Below, piece after piece: positions 18,917-27,686 of a DNA stretch of 64,000 nucleotides. The stretch spans positions 1-64,000 of the forward strand of contig NZ_JADGEW010000025.1 of assembly GCF_016744155.1 (NCBI RefSeq), given 5' to 3'. The notes under the pieces were generated by a model. It was given only the letters and a program-made list of their open reading frames with translations, did not search any database and was not told the DNA's origin. The number at the start of each line of letters is the position of its first letter. The stretch's first letter is position 1. The stretch comes from Amphritea sp. Lineage in GTDB: Bacteria; Pseudomonadota; Gammaproteobacteria; Pseudomonadales; Balneatricaceae. Position numbers and translations under genes: made by a program.

Positions 18917-18943
18917 GAAAATCCCGCTTCGAAGGAAGCGGGA
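18917..18943 (-). terminator. Terminator-like hairpin between binding protein and dioxygenase genes
   Basis: TCCCGCTTC at 18922-18930 pairs perfectly with GAAGCGGGA at 18935-18943 around GAAG; read on the minus strand it is followed by TTTTCTT. It would limit read-through from the BMP gene into the dioxygenase gene. Confidence 0.6.
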
Positions 18944-18979
18944 ATATAAGCGGGAGAGTGTTAAATTGTACTCATGTCG

Positions 18980-20071
18980 TTATTTTGGGATATCAGAAGG
19001 GATACCTTCAACATACCAGCTCATCTTTTCCAGCTCGTCGTAAGCTAGGCGAGTCCCTTCAGGTACGATGACTTCACCCGCTTTGTTTTTGATCGGACCG
19101 GTGAAGGGATAAACGCTGCCATCTTTGAGACCGGCAATCAGTTCTTTTGCCTTGGCAACAACGTTAGCAGGGATGCTCTCATTGAAACTAGGGATTACGA
19201 TAGCGCCTTCTTTCATGCCTTCAACACTAGCCTTAGGCTTCCATGTTCCTGCCATCACCGAATTTACGGTATTGATGTAGTGAGGGCCCCACTCATCGAC
19301 TACAGACATTAGGTGGGCATTAGGGCCGAAAGAGGACATGTCGGAAGCCTGACCGACAGCGTATACTCCCCGGCGCTCAGCGGCCTGCATAGCAGCAGGA
19401 CTGTCGGTATGTTGCAAAATAACATCCACGCCTTGGTCCATCATCGCGTTGGCAGCATCCGCTTCCTTACCCGGGTCGAACCAGCTGTTCACCCAGATGA
19501 TCTTCAGCTCAGCTTCCGGGTTGTATTTGCTGAGGGCCAGTTGAGTCGCGTTGATATCGCGGATAACTTCAGGAATAGGAAACGATGCGATATAACCGAT
19601 CTTGTTGCTCTTAGTTACCTGAGAAGCAACGTAACCTGCTACATAGCGCCCTTCAAACGTAGTGGAAATATAGGTGCCCATGTTTTTGGCCATCTTATAG
19701 CCGGTGGCATGTTCGAAGGCTACTTTAGGGAACTGTTTAGCGACCTTGAGGGTGGGGTTCATAAACCCGAAAGAGGTGGTGAAAATCAGGTCGTGTCCAG
19801 TCTTAGCAAGGTTGTATATAACTCGCTGGGCGTCAGCGCCTTCAGCGACGTTTTCCACGTAGGTGGTTTTTACTTTATCCCCGAACTCTGCTTCAACAGA
19901 CAGACGCCCCTGGTCATGCTGATAAGACCAGCCGTGATCACCGATAGGGCCGACATAAACAAAACCTACTTTGAGAGGTTCAGCTGCCTGAACGGACAGA
20001 GTAGATAGTGCTGCCATGCATACACCGGCGGTGAGGCCAGTAACCAGCTTGCTAAATTGACGACGTTTCAT
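18980..20071 (-). CDS. BMP-family ABC transporter substrate-binding protein (nucleobase/nucleoside type)
   Basis: The 363-residue product is a periplasmic binding protein of the BMP/Med (PnrA-like) family. A signal peptide spans about residues 1-30, with a twin-arginine start (KRRQFSK) and a probable cut in VQA-AEP. The mature part begins PLKVGFVYVGPIGDHGWSY, the usual ligand-binding start of the family, and has GVDVILQHTDSPAAM. Its partners, two permeases and an ATPase, are encoded upstream on the same strand after a 249-bp gap holding a RutR-type operator. Members carry purine or pyrimidine nucleosides or bases; the exact ligand is not known. Confidence 0.9.
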   Translation of the reverse strand: MKRRQFSKLVTGLTAGVCMAALSTLSVQAAEPLKVGFVYVGPIGDHGWSYQHDQGRLSVEAEFGDKVKTTYVENVAEGADAQRVIYNLAKTGHDLIFTTSFGFMNPTLKVAKQFPKVAFEHATGYKMAKNMGTYISTTFEGRYVAGYVASQVTKSNKIGYIASFPIPEVIRDINATQLALSKYNPEAELKIIWVNSWFDPGKEADAANAMMDQGVDVILQHTDSPAAMQAAERRGVYAVGQASDMSSFGPNAHLMSVVDEWGPHYINTVNSVMAGTWKPKASVEGMKEGAIVIPSFNESIPANVVAKAKELIAGLKDGSVYPFTGPIKNKAGEVIVPEGTRLAYDELEKMSWYVEGIPSDIPK

Positions 20072-20118
20072 GCGTCCTTCTCCTGTTGAGTCGAATAGAT
20101 TGTGACAGGCTAAAAAAG

Positions 20119-20134
20119 TTGACCGTTGGGTCAG
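20119..20134. promoter_or_regulatory. RutR-type palindromic operator
   Basis: TTGACCGTTGGGTCAG reads TTGACC-N4-GGTCA(G), close to the E. coli RutR consensus TTGACCAnnTGGTCAA (13 of the 14 defined positions are not all met: the two inner bases A and T and the last A differ, the outer half-sites TTGACC/GGTCA are intact). It lies 48 bp before the BMP gene start, just downstream of a probable -10 element. A second half-site (CTGACC, 20158-20163) falls inside the promoter spacer. Confidence 0.6.
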
Positions 20135-20141
20135 TTGTTTA

Positions 20142-20170
20142 TTTATAAAGCAAAAAACTGACCAATTAAA
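20142..20170 (-). promoter_or_regulatory. Probable promoter of the BMP-dioxygenase unit
   Basis: On the minus strand TTTAAT (plus 20165-20170) and TATAAA (plus 20142-20147) are 17 bp apart. The -35 element is weak and the -10 element good. The RutR-type palindrome at 20119-20134 would overlap the transcription start, a normal repressor position. Confidence 0.45.
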
Positions 20171-20320
20171 CCTTTTCCTGCTAACTGGCCGAATCCAGGA
20201 CCATATCGATACCGGAATCTGATCAAGATGAACATCATGACTTTAGCTTGCCCCCCAATGGTGCGCAAGTTCAGTCATGGCTTCACCCGGTTGATAAAAC
20301 AGGGCGTAATTTATGCGAGC

Positions 20321-21247
20321 TTAACTCTTGGCGTAAAAAGGATTACCCAGCGACATCGGTGCCACCAGACGGCTGCGGGACTGGTTGCTCGAAAGAATCA
20401 CCAACACCACAATAGTTGCCAGATACGGGAGCATCGCCAATAGGTTGGGGGATACGGAAAAGCCAAGTCCCTGGAATACCAGATGAAGAATACTGGCCAG
20501 GCCAAAGAGCCATGCGCCCAGCAATACCCGTTCTACTTTCCAGCTGGCAAAGACCACGAGTGCCAGCGCGATCCAGCCTCGTCCGGCGGTCATGTTCTCT
20601 GCCCAAAGCGGCGTGTAAGCTAATGACAGATAACCACCTGCTAGCCCTGCCATAGCACCACCGAAGATGATTGCCAGATAACGGGTTCTCATTACGGGTA
20701 GGCCTATAGCGTTGGCTGCGTGAGGGTTCTCACCCACCGCCTTGAGTACCAGCCCCGGGCGGGAATAGTTGATAAACCAGTAAACGGCAGCAAACAATAG
20801 GAATGATAGGTAGACGACCAGATCCTGACCAAACAACATTCGTCCTATGATCGGCAGGTCTGTCAGTACTGGGATATGGATTGGGTCCAGGCCTGCAATC
20901 GGTTTGCCAACAAAGTCACTGCCAACAAAGGCGGAGAGCCCGGTACCGAAAATGGTCAGCGCTAATCCGGTTGCGACCTGGTTAGCGCTTAGCTCCATGG
21001 TAATAAGACCAAAAATTAGAGACATTAGCACGCCCGCGACCATGGCCAGTAAGAAGCCCAGCAGTAAGCTGCCTGAGAGCAGTGTGACGATAAAGCCGAC
21101 AACGGCACCCATCAGCATCATGCCTTCTTGTCCGAGATTGAGCACGCCGCTCTTTTCACAGATCAGTTCGCCCATAGCAACAATTAGCAGCGGTGTGCCG
21201 GTGCGGATCATGGCGTAGAGTATATTGGTAATCAGATCAATATCCAC
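20321..21247 (-). CDS. ABC transporter permease, nucleobase/nucleoside type (second permease)
   Basis: The 308-residue product is an integral membrane permease of the branched-chain/ribose-type superfamily (BPD_transp_2). About eight to ten hydrophobic helices are visible, and the cytoplasmic loop has KAVGENPHAANAIGLPV, the coupling motif of the YufQ/NupC-like second permease. It starts 7 bp after the end of the first permease gene and closes the ATPase-permease-permease set. It would form the channel with the neighbouring permease. Confidence 0.9.
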   Translation of the reverse strand: MDIDLITNILYAMIRTGTPLLIVAMGELICEKSGVLNLGQEGMMLMGAVVGFIVTLLSGSLLLGFLLAMVAGVLMSLIFGLITMELSANQVATGLALTIFGTGLSAFVGSDFVGKPIAGLDPIHIPVLTDLPIIGRMLFGQDLVVYLSFLLFAAVYWFINYSRPGLVLKAVGENPHAANAIGLPVMRTRYLAIIFGGAMAGLAGGYLSLAYTPLWAENMTAGRGWIALALVVFASWKVERVLLGAWLFGLASILHLVFQGLGFSVSPNLLAMLPYLATIVVLVILSSNQSRSRLVAPMSLGNPFYAKS

Positions 21248-21254
21248 GGTGTCG

Positions 21255-22355
21255 TTATCCCTGTGTCTCTGTCGCTAATGGTTGCAAGGTTTTTGCTTTT
21301 TTGGGCTTGAGGCGGATACGGAATGCGATAAGTACATCACAGGCCAGTAGGTAGAATAGCAGCATGCCCTGAAACAGCCCGGTCAGCGCTAAAGGCAGGC
21401 CAAGACTTATCTGTGCCATCTCTCCGCCCATATATAGCAGGGCCATTAATAAGCTGGCGAACAGTATTCCCACCGGGTGCAGGCGGCCCAGAAACGCTAC
21501 GATGATCGCCGCATAGCCGTAGCCGGGGGATATCTGTGGAATCAGCTGTCCAATGGGGCCGGTGACTTCGCCCACTCCAGCTAAGCCAGCCAAACCACCG
21601 CTGAGTAGCAGTGCAAAGTAAGTGAGTCGCTTCTCTTTGAAACCGGACAGTCTGGCGGCACCGGCATCCATTCCCATCACTTTAATCTGGAAGCCGTAGA
21701 AGCTGCGGCTCATCAGTACCCAGACCGCAACGACAGCCAATAATGCCAGAGCTATGCCAAAGTTTACGCGGGTACCTTCAATCAATATCGGTAACAGTGA
21801 GGCGTCGCCAAAGAGTGCAGACTCAGGGAAGTTGTAACCTTCAGGGTCTTTAAGCGGGCCATGTACCGCCCAGAGCAGAATATTCAGGGCGATATAGTTC
21901 ATCATGATAGTGGTTAATATTTCATTGGTGTTGAAGCGGACTTTCAGAATGGCTGCAATACCAGCCCAGAACATTCCGCCTATTACCCCGGCGATCAGTA
22001 CCAGAGGGAGCACCCAAAATCCTTCAGCTTCAATCAGTTGCAACGCTATGAAGCTGCCAAATAGTCCACCCATCAGCAGTTGGCCTTCGGCGCCTATGTT
22101 CCATATTTTTGCTTTGAATACCACGGACAGGCCTATGGCGCAGAGCAGGATGGGCGCTGTTTTTACACAGAGTTCTGCGATTCCGTGGGTATCAGATATA
22201 GGGACGTAGAGAATTGTGATCAGCGCATCAACGGGATCAATACCTAGTACGGTAAAAAGTATTGCGCCGGTTAGCATCGTCAGAAATGCGGCTAACAGGG
22301 GTGAAAGATAAGCCATTGTGGTGGAGCGTTCACCGCGCGGTTCCAGTTTGATCAT
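21255..22355 (-). CDS. ABC transporter permease, nucleobase/nucleoside type (first permease)
   Basis: The 366-residue product is the larger permease of a BMP-type importer, with a short cytoplasmic N-terminus, roughly eight to ten hydrophobic helices, GAEGQLLMGGLFGSF and the coupling-loop motif KVMGMDAGAARLSGFKEKR. Its ATG overlaps the TGA of the ATPase gene (ATGA), which shows tight operon coupling. A start further in (MAYLSPLL) is possible but the overlap favours the longer form. Confidence 0.9.
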   Translation of the reverse strand: MIKLEPRGERSTTMAYLSPLLAAFLTMLTGAILFTVLGIDPVDALITILYVPISDTHGIAELCVKTAPILLCAIGLSVVFKAKIWNIGAEGQLLMGGLFGSFIALQLIEAEGFWVLPLVLIAGVIGGMFWAGIAAILKVRFNTNEILTTIMMNYIALNILLWAVHGPLKDPEGYNFPESALFGDASLLPILIEGTRVNFGIALALLAVVAVWVLMSRSFYGFQIKVMGMDAGAARLSGFKEKRLTYFALLLSGGLAGLAGVGEVTGPIGQLIPQISPGYGYAAIIVAFLGRLHPVGILFASLLMALLYMGGEMAQISLGLPLALTGLFQGMLLFYLLACDVLIAFRIRLKPKKAKTLQPLATETQG

Positions 22356-23908
22356 TGGCTTGCACTCCCTTCGCTGGTGGACTGACTAAAGTCGCCGGCC
22401 ATCATGCGTCCGAGTTCTTGTATCGATGACTCTGGAGTTGGTTTGAACGGTGAAAGAGCGCCGTCGCAGATTGCGCCAATTCGATCGGATATTAGAAATA
22501 GTTCGTCGATATCTTCAGAGACCACCAGAATGGCGGCACCCTGATCTCTTAGTTGAATTAAGGCTTTGTGGATTGCGGTCGCAGCGCCGATGTCGACGCC
22601 CCAGGTGGGATGGGCGGCAATCAGAATTTTAGGGTTCTGCATGATCTCCCGGCCAATAATAAACTTCTGTAGATTGCCGCCGGACAAGCTATCGGCTTGG
22701 GCGTTGCGGCCGGCTGCTTTGACTTTATATTGTTGGATAATATCATCGGCAAAGGCTTCAGCCTTATTCCAGGCAACCATTCCTTTACTCACCATGCCTG
22801 TCAGATATCCCGTCAGCAGTGCGTTTTCGGTTAAACTCATTTCCGGGACGGCTCCCCGTCCAAGGCGCTCTTCAGGAACGAAGGCCAGGCCCCATTGCCG
22901 CCGTTTATCCGGCGGTAGTTTACCGACCTCTGTCTCTGCAAAACGGATGGTTTTGCCATCCCGGCAGAGATGTTCTCCGCTCAGACTGGCTAGTAGTTCT
23001 TCCTGCCCATTACCGGCAACGCCCGCGATACCAACGATTTCTCCCGCATTCACTGTCAGGTTGATGTTTCTCAGGTGTACGCCAAAAGGATCGTCGCTAG
23101 GCAGGTCCAGCGCGGTGATCGTCAGCAAGGGTGAGCTGCCTAGCTTTTTAGGATAGGTAGTGCTGACAGGCGTGTCATCACCCACCATGAGCTTGGCCAT
23201 GCTGGTAGTGTCTTCCTCGGCGGGGATGCACTCTCCGGAGACTTTACCCGCCCGTAAGACGGTCGCTTTATGGCAAAGTGCTTTTACTTCGTTTAGTTTA
23301 TGGCTGATAAAAAGGATAGAGCAGCCTTCCTCTGCCAGTTGTCTTAGGGTGACGAAGAGAGTCTCTACTTCCTGTGGTGTGAGCACGGAAGTGGGTTCAT
23401 CAAGAATCAACAGTTTGATGTTTTGTACCAGACAACGGACGATCTCAACCCGCTGTCGTTCACCGACAGAGAGCGTATGTATCTCTCTGTCAGGGTTAAT
23501 CGCCATACCGTACCTCTCAGACACAGTGCGAATTTTTGTTGCCAGCGCCTCCAGTTCACCAGCATCGTCCCCCAGAGCCAGTGCAATATTTTCGGTAACG
23601 GTCAGTGTTTCAAATAGAGAGAAGTGCTGGAAAACCATACCGATACCCATTTTACGGGCATGTGCCGGGTCTTTAACTTCGATTGGCAGTCCATCCCAAA
23701 GCAGCTCACCACTATCCGGCTTTACCAAACCATAGATGACTTTCATCAGAGTGCTTTTCCCGGCACCATTTTCACCGAGTAGCGCGTGAATTTCTGCTGG
23801 GGCGATATCCAAATGGATATCGTCGTTAGCCAGGCAGCCGGGGTATTGCTTGCTGATGCCACGTAGGGTGAGCCGCGGGAGTGATAGGGTCTGCGTCAAA
23901 AGGGTCAT
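22352..23908 (-). CDS. ABC transporter ATP-binding protein, two nucleotide-binding domains
   Basis: The 518-residue product energises the importer and has two ABC domains in one chain. Domain 1 has Walker A GENGAGKST at residues 45-53, signature LSVGERQR and Walker B LLILDEPTS. Domain 2 has a degenerate Walker A (GVAGNGQEELL, no lysine), signature LSGGNLQK and a Walker B variant ILIAAHPTWGVD. This asymmetry is typical of ribose/nucleoside-type ATPases, so domain 2 is not necessarily damaged. It is the first gene of the three-gene set; no clear promoter was recognised in the 293-bp gap upstream. Confidence 0.93.
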   Translation of the reverse strand: MTLLTQTLSLPRLTLRGISKQYPGCLANDDIHLDIAPAEIHALLGENGAGKSTLMKVIYGLVKPDSGELLWDGLPIEVKDPAHARKMGIGMVFQHFSLFETLTVTENIALALGDDAGELEALATKIRTVSERYGMAINPDREIHTLSVGERQRVEIVRCLVQNIKLLILDEPTSVLTPQEVETLFVTLRQLAEEGCSILFISHKLNEVKALCHKATVLRAGKVSGECIPAEEDTTSMAKLMVGDDTPVSTTYPKKLGSSPLLTITALDLPSDDPFGVHLRNINLTVNAGEIVGIAGVAGNGQEELLASLSGEHLCRDGKTIRFAETEVGKLPPDKRRQWGLAFVPEERLGRGAVPEMSLTENALLTGYLTGMVSKGMVAWNKAEAFADDIIQQYKVKAAGRNAQADSLSGGNLQKFIIGREIMQNPKILIAAHPTWGVDIGAATAIHKALIQLRDQGAAILVVSEDIDELFLISDRIGAICDGALSPFKPTPESSIQELGRMMAGDFSQSTSEGSASQ

Positions 23909-24201
23909 CTCGCTAAAGTAAATAAAGCTAATAGAATCTGCAGCTATAAGATAACTATGCTTAAAGAGGTTAGTAAAGTCTTATATGTTGTGAATAACTA
24001 AGCAAAAAGTTAGACACTGGATAAATTTGTTTCGAGATAGGAGGTTTTATAGTCTGTTTGGGTTGGTAAAAGTCACCTTCTAAAAAGGCTGGCCAGTTGT
24101 TGCGCTAACCAATAGTTGAAATAGAGCCTATCGCATCGTTTGTGAATGTTGAGCTCAGTCAGCTCTATTTAATTGCGCTGGATAATGGATTATCTGTCTG
24201 G
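23909..24201. other. Gap between the transporter ATPase gene and the TetR-family gene
   Basis: These 293 bp carry no gene that I can support. They should contain the promoter of the ATPase-permease-permease set on the minus strand, but no clear -35/-10 pair and no copy of the RutR-type palindrome were found. GAGCT-N5-AGCTC at about 24151-24165 is a weak hairpin without a T-run. Confidence 0.4.
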
Positions 24202-24858
24202 TTAATCTTCCAGGGAGATACCGCAGCCCTTCAGAATGATGTGAGTGAGCGTTGTGATGGCCTGCTCATAGTCCTCTTCATCTAGTGTTTCCTTGCCCAG
24301 CGCAGAAGATGCTTGCAGGGCAAAGTCCGCGTAGTGCTGAGTACTGGACCAGAGTAAAAATATCAGATGGCTTGGGGTGATATTGGGATCAAGCTTGCCC
24401 TGTTGTTGCCATTGTTCGAAGACAGCGGTTCTGGATCGAAACCATGCCTCATAGCCTTCAGTAAAATAGCTGCCTAAATTTGGGCCGCCGCTGATAACCT
24501 CGCTAGCAAAGATACGCGAGGCTAACGGGTGGTCGCGGGAAAACTCGATCTTTTTACATAGATACTGAGCCAGGCTTTTTGCCGCGTCATCGTCTGCGGT
24601 CAGATTACTAAGTGTGCCATCCCACAGGTCAATAATATCGCTGAGTACCGCAAGATAAAGTCCCAGCTTATTTTTAAAATAATAGTGGATGTTGGCTTTA
24701 GGCAAGTTTGCACGAGCGGCTATCTCTCGCATACTTGCTCCTTTAAATCCGCAGGCCGCAAATTCCTTCTCAGCCGCCGCCAGAATCAGTTTTTCGTTTT
24801 GTTTGCGAATACGCCCAGCAGGTTTATCGCCTGTGTGGGAGCTGATATCTAACGGCAT
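24202..24858 (-). CDS. TetR-family regulator, RutR-like
   Basis: The 218-residue product has a TetR helix-turn-helix at about residues 22-68 (ASMREIAARANLPKANIHYYF is split there) and a C-terminal domain close to E. coli RutR: IIDLWDGTL, SRDHPLASRIFASE, and HLIFLLWSSTQHYADFA correspond to the RutR segments SRDYPQASRLF and HLIFMIWASTQHYADF. RutR senses uracil and controls pyrimidine and purine use. Here the gene lies upstream of a nucleobase-type importer whose binding-protein gene carries a RutR-type palindrome, so it probably regulates that importer. The ligand is inference. Confidence 0.85.
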   Translation of the reverse strand: MPLDISSHTGDKPAGRIRKQNEKLILAAAEKEFAACGFKGASMREIAARANLPKANIHYYFKNKLGLYLAVLSDIIDLWDGTLSNLTADDDAAKSLAQYLCKKIEFSRDHPLASRIFASEVISGGPNLGSYFTEGYEAWFRSRTAVFEQWQQQGKLDPNITPSHLIFLLWSSTQHYADFALQASSALGKETLDEEDYEQAITTLTHIILKGCGISLED

Positions 24859-24898
24859 GAGTAGATTCCGTGTCTCATTATTTAGCGCGAATTATAGC

Positions 24899-24931
24899 GT
24901 AAAAAAAGCCACCATCAGGCGGGGTTTTTTT
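24899..24931. other. Imperfect A/T-flanked hairpin upstream of the RutR-like gene
   Basis: AAAAAAAGCCACC and GGCGGGGTTTTTTT can pair around ATCA with two mismatches or bulges. It resembles a terminator but lies between two divergent genes, about 40 bp outside the TetR start, so its role is unclear. Confidence 0.3.
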
Positions 24932-25064
24932 GAAATCTGTATGTTTTATACGGGACGGTTGTTATATCCCGGTAATCTTTTAGTCTTCCATGCGCTTTTT
25001 AGTTTCGCTATCGGCTTGATATGGTATCGTTGATTTAGCAGTGTACAGTTGGAGTTTTAAGTTA

Positions 25065-25997
25065 ATGACACAGGATTTTTTGACCACCCCGGCAAAGATA
25101 TTAATTACCGGTGCTGATGGTCAGATAGGCTATTTTTTAAACCAGGTGACCCGGAGTGATCCATTCTTTTCTGTGGTGGCTTTCACCGATGCGGAACTCG
25201 ATATCAGTAGCCGGGAGCAGGTCCAGAAACAACTGGATCAACATCTACCCGATTATGTTATCAATACTACTGGGTTTAACGCAGTCGATCGGGTTGAGGT
25301 TGAATCAGAGCGTTGTCTTGCATTGAATAGAGATGCGGTTGAAAGCCTAGCGATGGCGTGTGGCGATCTGGCCATTCCGCTGCTTCACCTCTCTTCTGAC
25401 TATGTGTTTGACGGGCATTATGAAAGTGGTTATACCGAGGCTGATCAAGCCAGTCCCTTGGGCTTATATGGTGAAAGTAAGTGGCAGGGGGAGGAGTTAT
25501 TACGCGCGGCTCTTCCGCAGCATGTAATTCTCAGGGTTAGTTGGGTATTCAGTACAATTGGCGACAACTTTATGCGGCGGGCCCTGATACAGGCCAGGGA
25601 GCAGGAAGAGATTTTTGCGGCTGATGATCGTCGCGGTTGTCCTACCTCTGCCGGTGATATTGCCCGGGTAGTTGTGGCTATTCTTAAGCAGATTCACAAT
25701 GGCGCGGACAACTGGGGAACTTATCACTACTGTTGTGCAGAGATTACGACCCGTTACGGCTTTACCGAAGCGGTTCTGGCTGCTGCCGGTCAGTATGAAA
25801 AACTTAAAGCAGAAAAACTGGTACCGATCAGCTCTTCTGAACTGGGCAGTGATGCCGAACGTCCCGCTTCTTCGGTGCTGGTCTGCAATAAATTATTGAA
25901 TGACTTTGGTATACGCCAATTACCTTGGCGAAGTCAGCTCGTCGGGATGATACGTGATCACTATCAGAACGAAGAGCTGAGTGACGCCCAGGCTTAA
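25065..25997 (+). CDS. RmlD-like sugar-nucleotide reductase (dTDP-4-dehydrorhamnose reductase family)
   Basis: The 310-residue product is an extended SDR of the RmlD substrate-binding family: Rossmann motif ILITGADGQIG at about residues 13-23, LLHLSSDYVFDG, and catalytic Tyr-x3-Lys in YGESKWQGE. I choose ATG at 25065 (GGAG ten bases upstream) over a GTG at 25041. RmlD makes dTDP-rhamnose, but no rmlA, B or C is nearby, so this may be a stand-alone paralogue with another sugar or a different role. Its stop lies 2 bp from the stop of the converging SirB2-like gene, with no terminator between. Confidence 0.82.
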   Translation: MTQDFLTTPAKILITGADGQIGYFLNQVTRSDPFFSVVAFTDAELDISSREQVQKQLDQHLPDYVINTTGFNAVDRVEVESERCLALNRDAVESLAMACGDLAIPLLHLSSDYVFDGHYESGYTEADQASPLGLYGESKWQGEELLRAALPQHVILRVSWVFSTIGDNFMRRALIQAREQEEIFAADDRRGCPTSAGDIARVVVAILKQIHNGADNWGTYHYCCAEITTRYGFTEAVLAAAGQYEKLKAEKLVPISSSELGSDAERPASSVLVCNKLLNDFGIRQLPWRSQLVGMIRDHYQNEELSDAQA

Positions 25998-25999
25998 TA

Positions 26000-26380
26000 T
26001 CAGAGTAACCAGGGTAAGGGGTTATGACTCAGCGCGACCCAGACAATATATCCAACACAGAGCAGCGCCATGATCAGGGCCAGCGTACGAATGGCTTTGC
26101 TTTTTCCTCTTTTCAGAGCGACTGTTCCTAGAACAATGTAAGCAATTAACGCTATCAATTTTGCGGTTAGCCAGCCCTCGCTAAAAGGATACTGGTTAAT
26201 GGTGAAGGTAAGCGCGATAGCGCTGGCTAGAAGCAATGTGTCGATGATATGTGGTGCAATTCTGACCCAGCGTTGTTGTAACTTCTCAGGTGTGGTGAGC
26301 ATCCAGAATCCCCGCACCGTAAAAAACAGAATGCTTAAAACGGCAAAAGTGATATGTGTATGTTTGAGTGCTAAATACAT
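26000..26380 (-). CDS. SirB2-family inner-membrane protein
   Basis: The 126-residue product has four hydrophobic helices and the SirB2 pattern: an N-terminal LKHTHITFAVLSILFFTVRG, then RIAPHIIDTLLLASAIAL and WLTAKLIALIAYIVLGTVALKRG (shown in pieces). SirB2 proteins are small membrane proteins of unknown biochemical role. It converges with the RmlD-like gene. Confidence 0.8.
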   Translation of the reverse strand: MYLALKHTHITFAVLSILFFTVRGFWMLTTPEKLQQRWVRIAPHIIDTLLLASAIALTFTINQYPFSEGWLTAKLIALIAYIVLGTVALKRGKSKAIRTLALIMALLCVGYIVWVALSHNPLPWLL

Positions 26381-26471
26381 GCGTTGTGAGCTCGCTTAAA
26401 ATTGAGTTAATAACTGATTAAAATAGTCGGGTATATTTTTGCCTATAAGATCGTGAGATACTAGTCCTGAT

Positions 26472-27485
26472 ATGACAACAAAACAGAATAACAGCATAGA
26501 AAATCAACTAGTCGACCGGTTTGGTCGCCGGGTTGAGTATGTGCGCCTGTCCGTTACGGATCGCTGTGATTTTCGCTGTGTTTATTGTATGGCTGAAGAG
26601 ATGCAGTTTTTGCCGCGCAGTGAAGTGTTGTCGTTGGAAGAGATATATAGCGTTGCCCGGGCTTTTGTCGAATTAGGTGTGAATAAGATTCGCCTTACCG
26701 GTGGTGAGCCGTTAGTCAGAAAGGGAATCTTAACGCTGGTAGAGCAGTTAGGGCAGTTACCTGTTGAATTGCTGATTACAACGAATGGCTCGCAACTCCC
26801 TGGCATGGCTACCGAGCTTAAGCGGCTAGGTGTTGACCGGTTAAATATTAGTCTCGACAGTCTACAGGAAGATAAATTTAAGCGGCTGACACGGACGGGA
26901 CGGCTGTCGCAAGTGTTAGAAGGCATTGATGCTGCGATTGAGGCGGGTTTCGAACGAATCAAGTTGAACGCTGTAGTATTAAAAGGCCGCAATGACGATG
27001 AGGTTCTTGATTTGATTGCCTTTGCCCGCAACAAAGGCTTAGATATTACCTTTATTGAGGAGATGCCATTAGGTGCCATTACCGAGCATGACCGGGCAGA
27101 GATGTATTGTTCCAGTGATGAGCTGTTCGAAAAGATCAGCCCGGTTTATCCCTTGCTGGAATCCGTAGATAAAACCGGAGGTCCCTCCCGTTATTATCGG
27201 ATGGCTGACAGTCATAGTAAGATCGGCTTTATTTCGCCCCACAGTCATAACTTTTGTAGTGAGTGTAACCGGGTAAGAATGACCGTCGAAGGGCGCTTGC
27301 TACTTTGTTTGGGTAATGAGCATTCGATGGATCTGCGGCAAGTGTTACGTGATCATCCCGGCGAGACTGAAGTGTTGAAACAGCACCTTATTAAGGCGAT
27401 GGACCTGAAACCTGAAGAACATCATTTCGATCTTAATGATGAAACACCTCAGGTCGTTAGGTTTATGAATATGACCGGCGGTTAA
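26472..27485 (+). CDS. moaA: GTP 3',8-cyclase MoaA
   Basis: MoaA is a radical-SAM enzyme that, with MoaC, converts GTP to cyclic pyranopterin monophosphate, the first step of molybdenum cofactor synthesis. The 337-residue product has the radical-SAM cluster Cys32-x3-Cys36-x2-Cys39 ([10 protein letters not shown]), a C-terminal iron-sulfur set in FCSECNRVR...CLGNEH, and the double-glycine end (MTGG) that the activity of the family needs. moaC lies downstream, separated by an acyltransferase gene. Confidence 0.96.
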   Translation: MTTKQNNSIENQLVDRFGRRVEYVRLSVTDRCDFRCVYCMAEEMQFLPRSEVLSLEEIYSVARAFVELGVNKIRLTGGEPLVRKGILTLVEQLGQLPVELLITTNGSQLPGMATELKRLGVDRLNISLDSLQEDKFKRLTRTGRLSQVLEGIDAAIEAGFERIKLNAVVLKGRNDDEVLDLIAFARNKGLDITFIEEMPLGAITEHDRAEMYCSSDELFEKISPVYPLLESVDKTGGPSRYYRMADSHSKIGFISPHSHNFCSECNRVRMTVEGRLLLCLGNEHSMDLRQVLRDHPGETEVLKQHLIKAMDLKPEEHHFDLNDETPQVVRFMNMTGG

Positions 27486-27620
27486 TATTGGGGGGCTGAG
27501 AGTAAGTCTTTTGTGCTTTTGCATGCCCCAGAGTATTGATCGCGCTCTTGTTTACATACTCTAGATTAGACCTGTTGTACCCTCCTAAGCCTGTTAAATC
27601 CAAAGAACGGGCAATCTACG

Positions 27621-27649
27621 CTGAAATTATTCCCATCTCCCTGTAAAAT
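27621..27649 (+). promoter_or_regulatory. Probable promoter before the acyltransferase-moaC unit
   Basis: CTGAAA at 27621-27626 and TAAAAT at 27644-27649 are 17 bp apart, 38 bp before the acyltransferase start, in the 201-bp gap after moaA. The match to sigma70 elements is fair. Confidence 0.4.
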
Positions 27650-27686
27650 ACCCGGCTTAAATATTCGCAGTGCCTCAGGAGGCAGA

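Noticed and set aside
19313-20008. Plus-strand frame of 231 codons inside the BMP gene
   Set aside because: The opposite strand encodes a clear BMP-family binding protein with a signal peptide; the plus frame has no domain pattern.
23085-23120. Damaged second ATPase half in the transporter
   Set aside because: The missing Walker lysine in the second half is the normal state in ribose/nucleoside-type ABC ATPases, so it is not evidence of decay.
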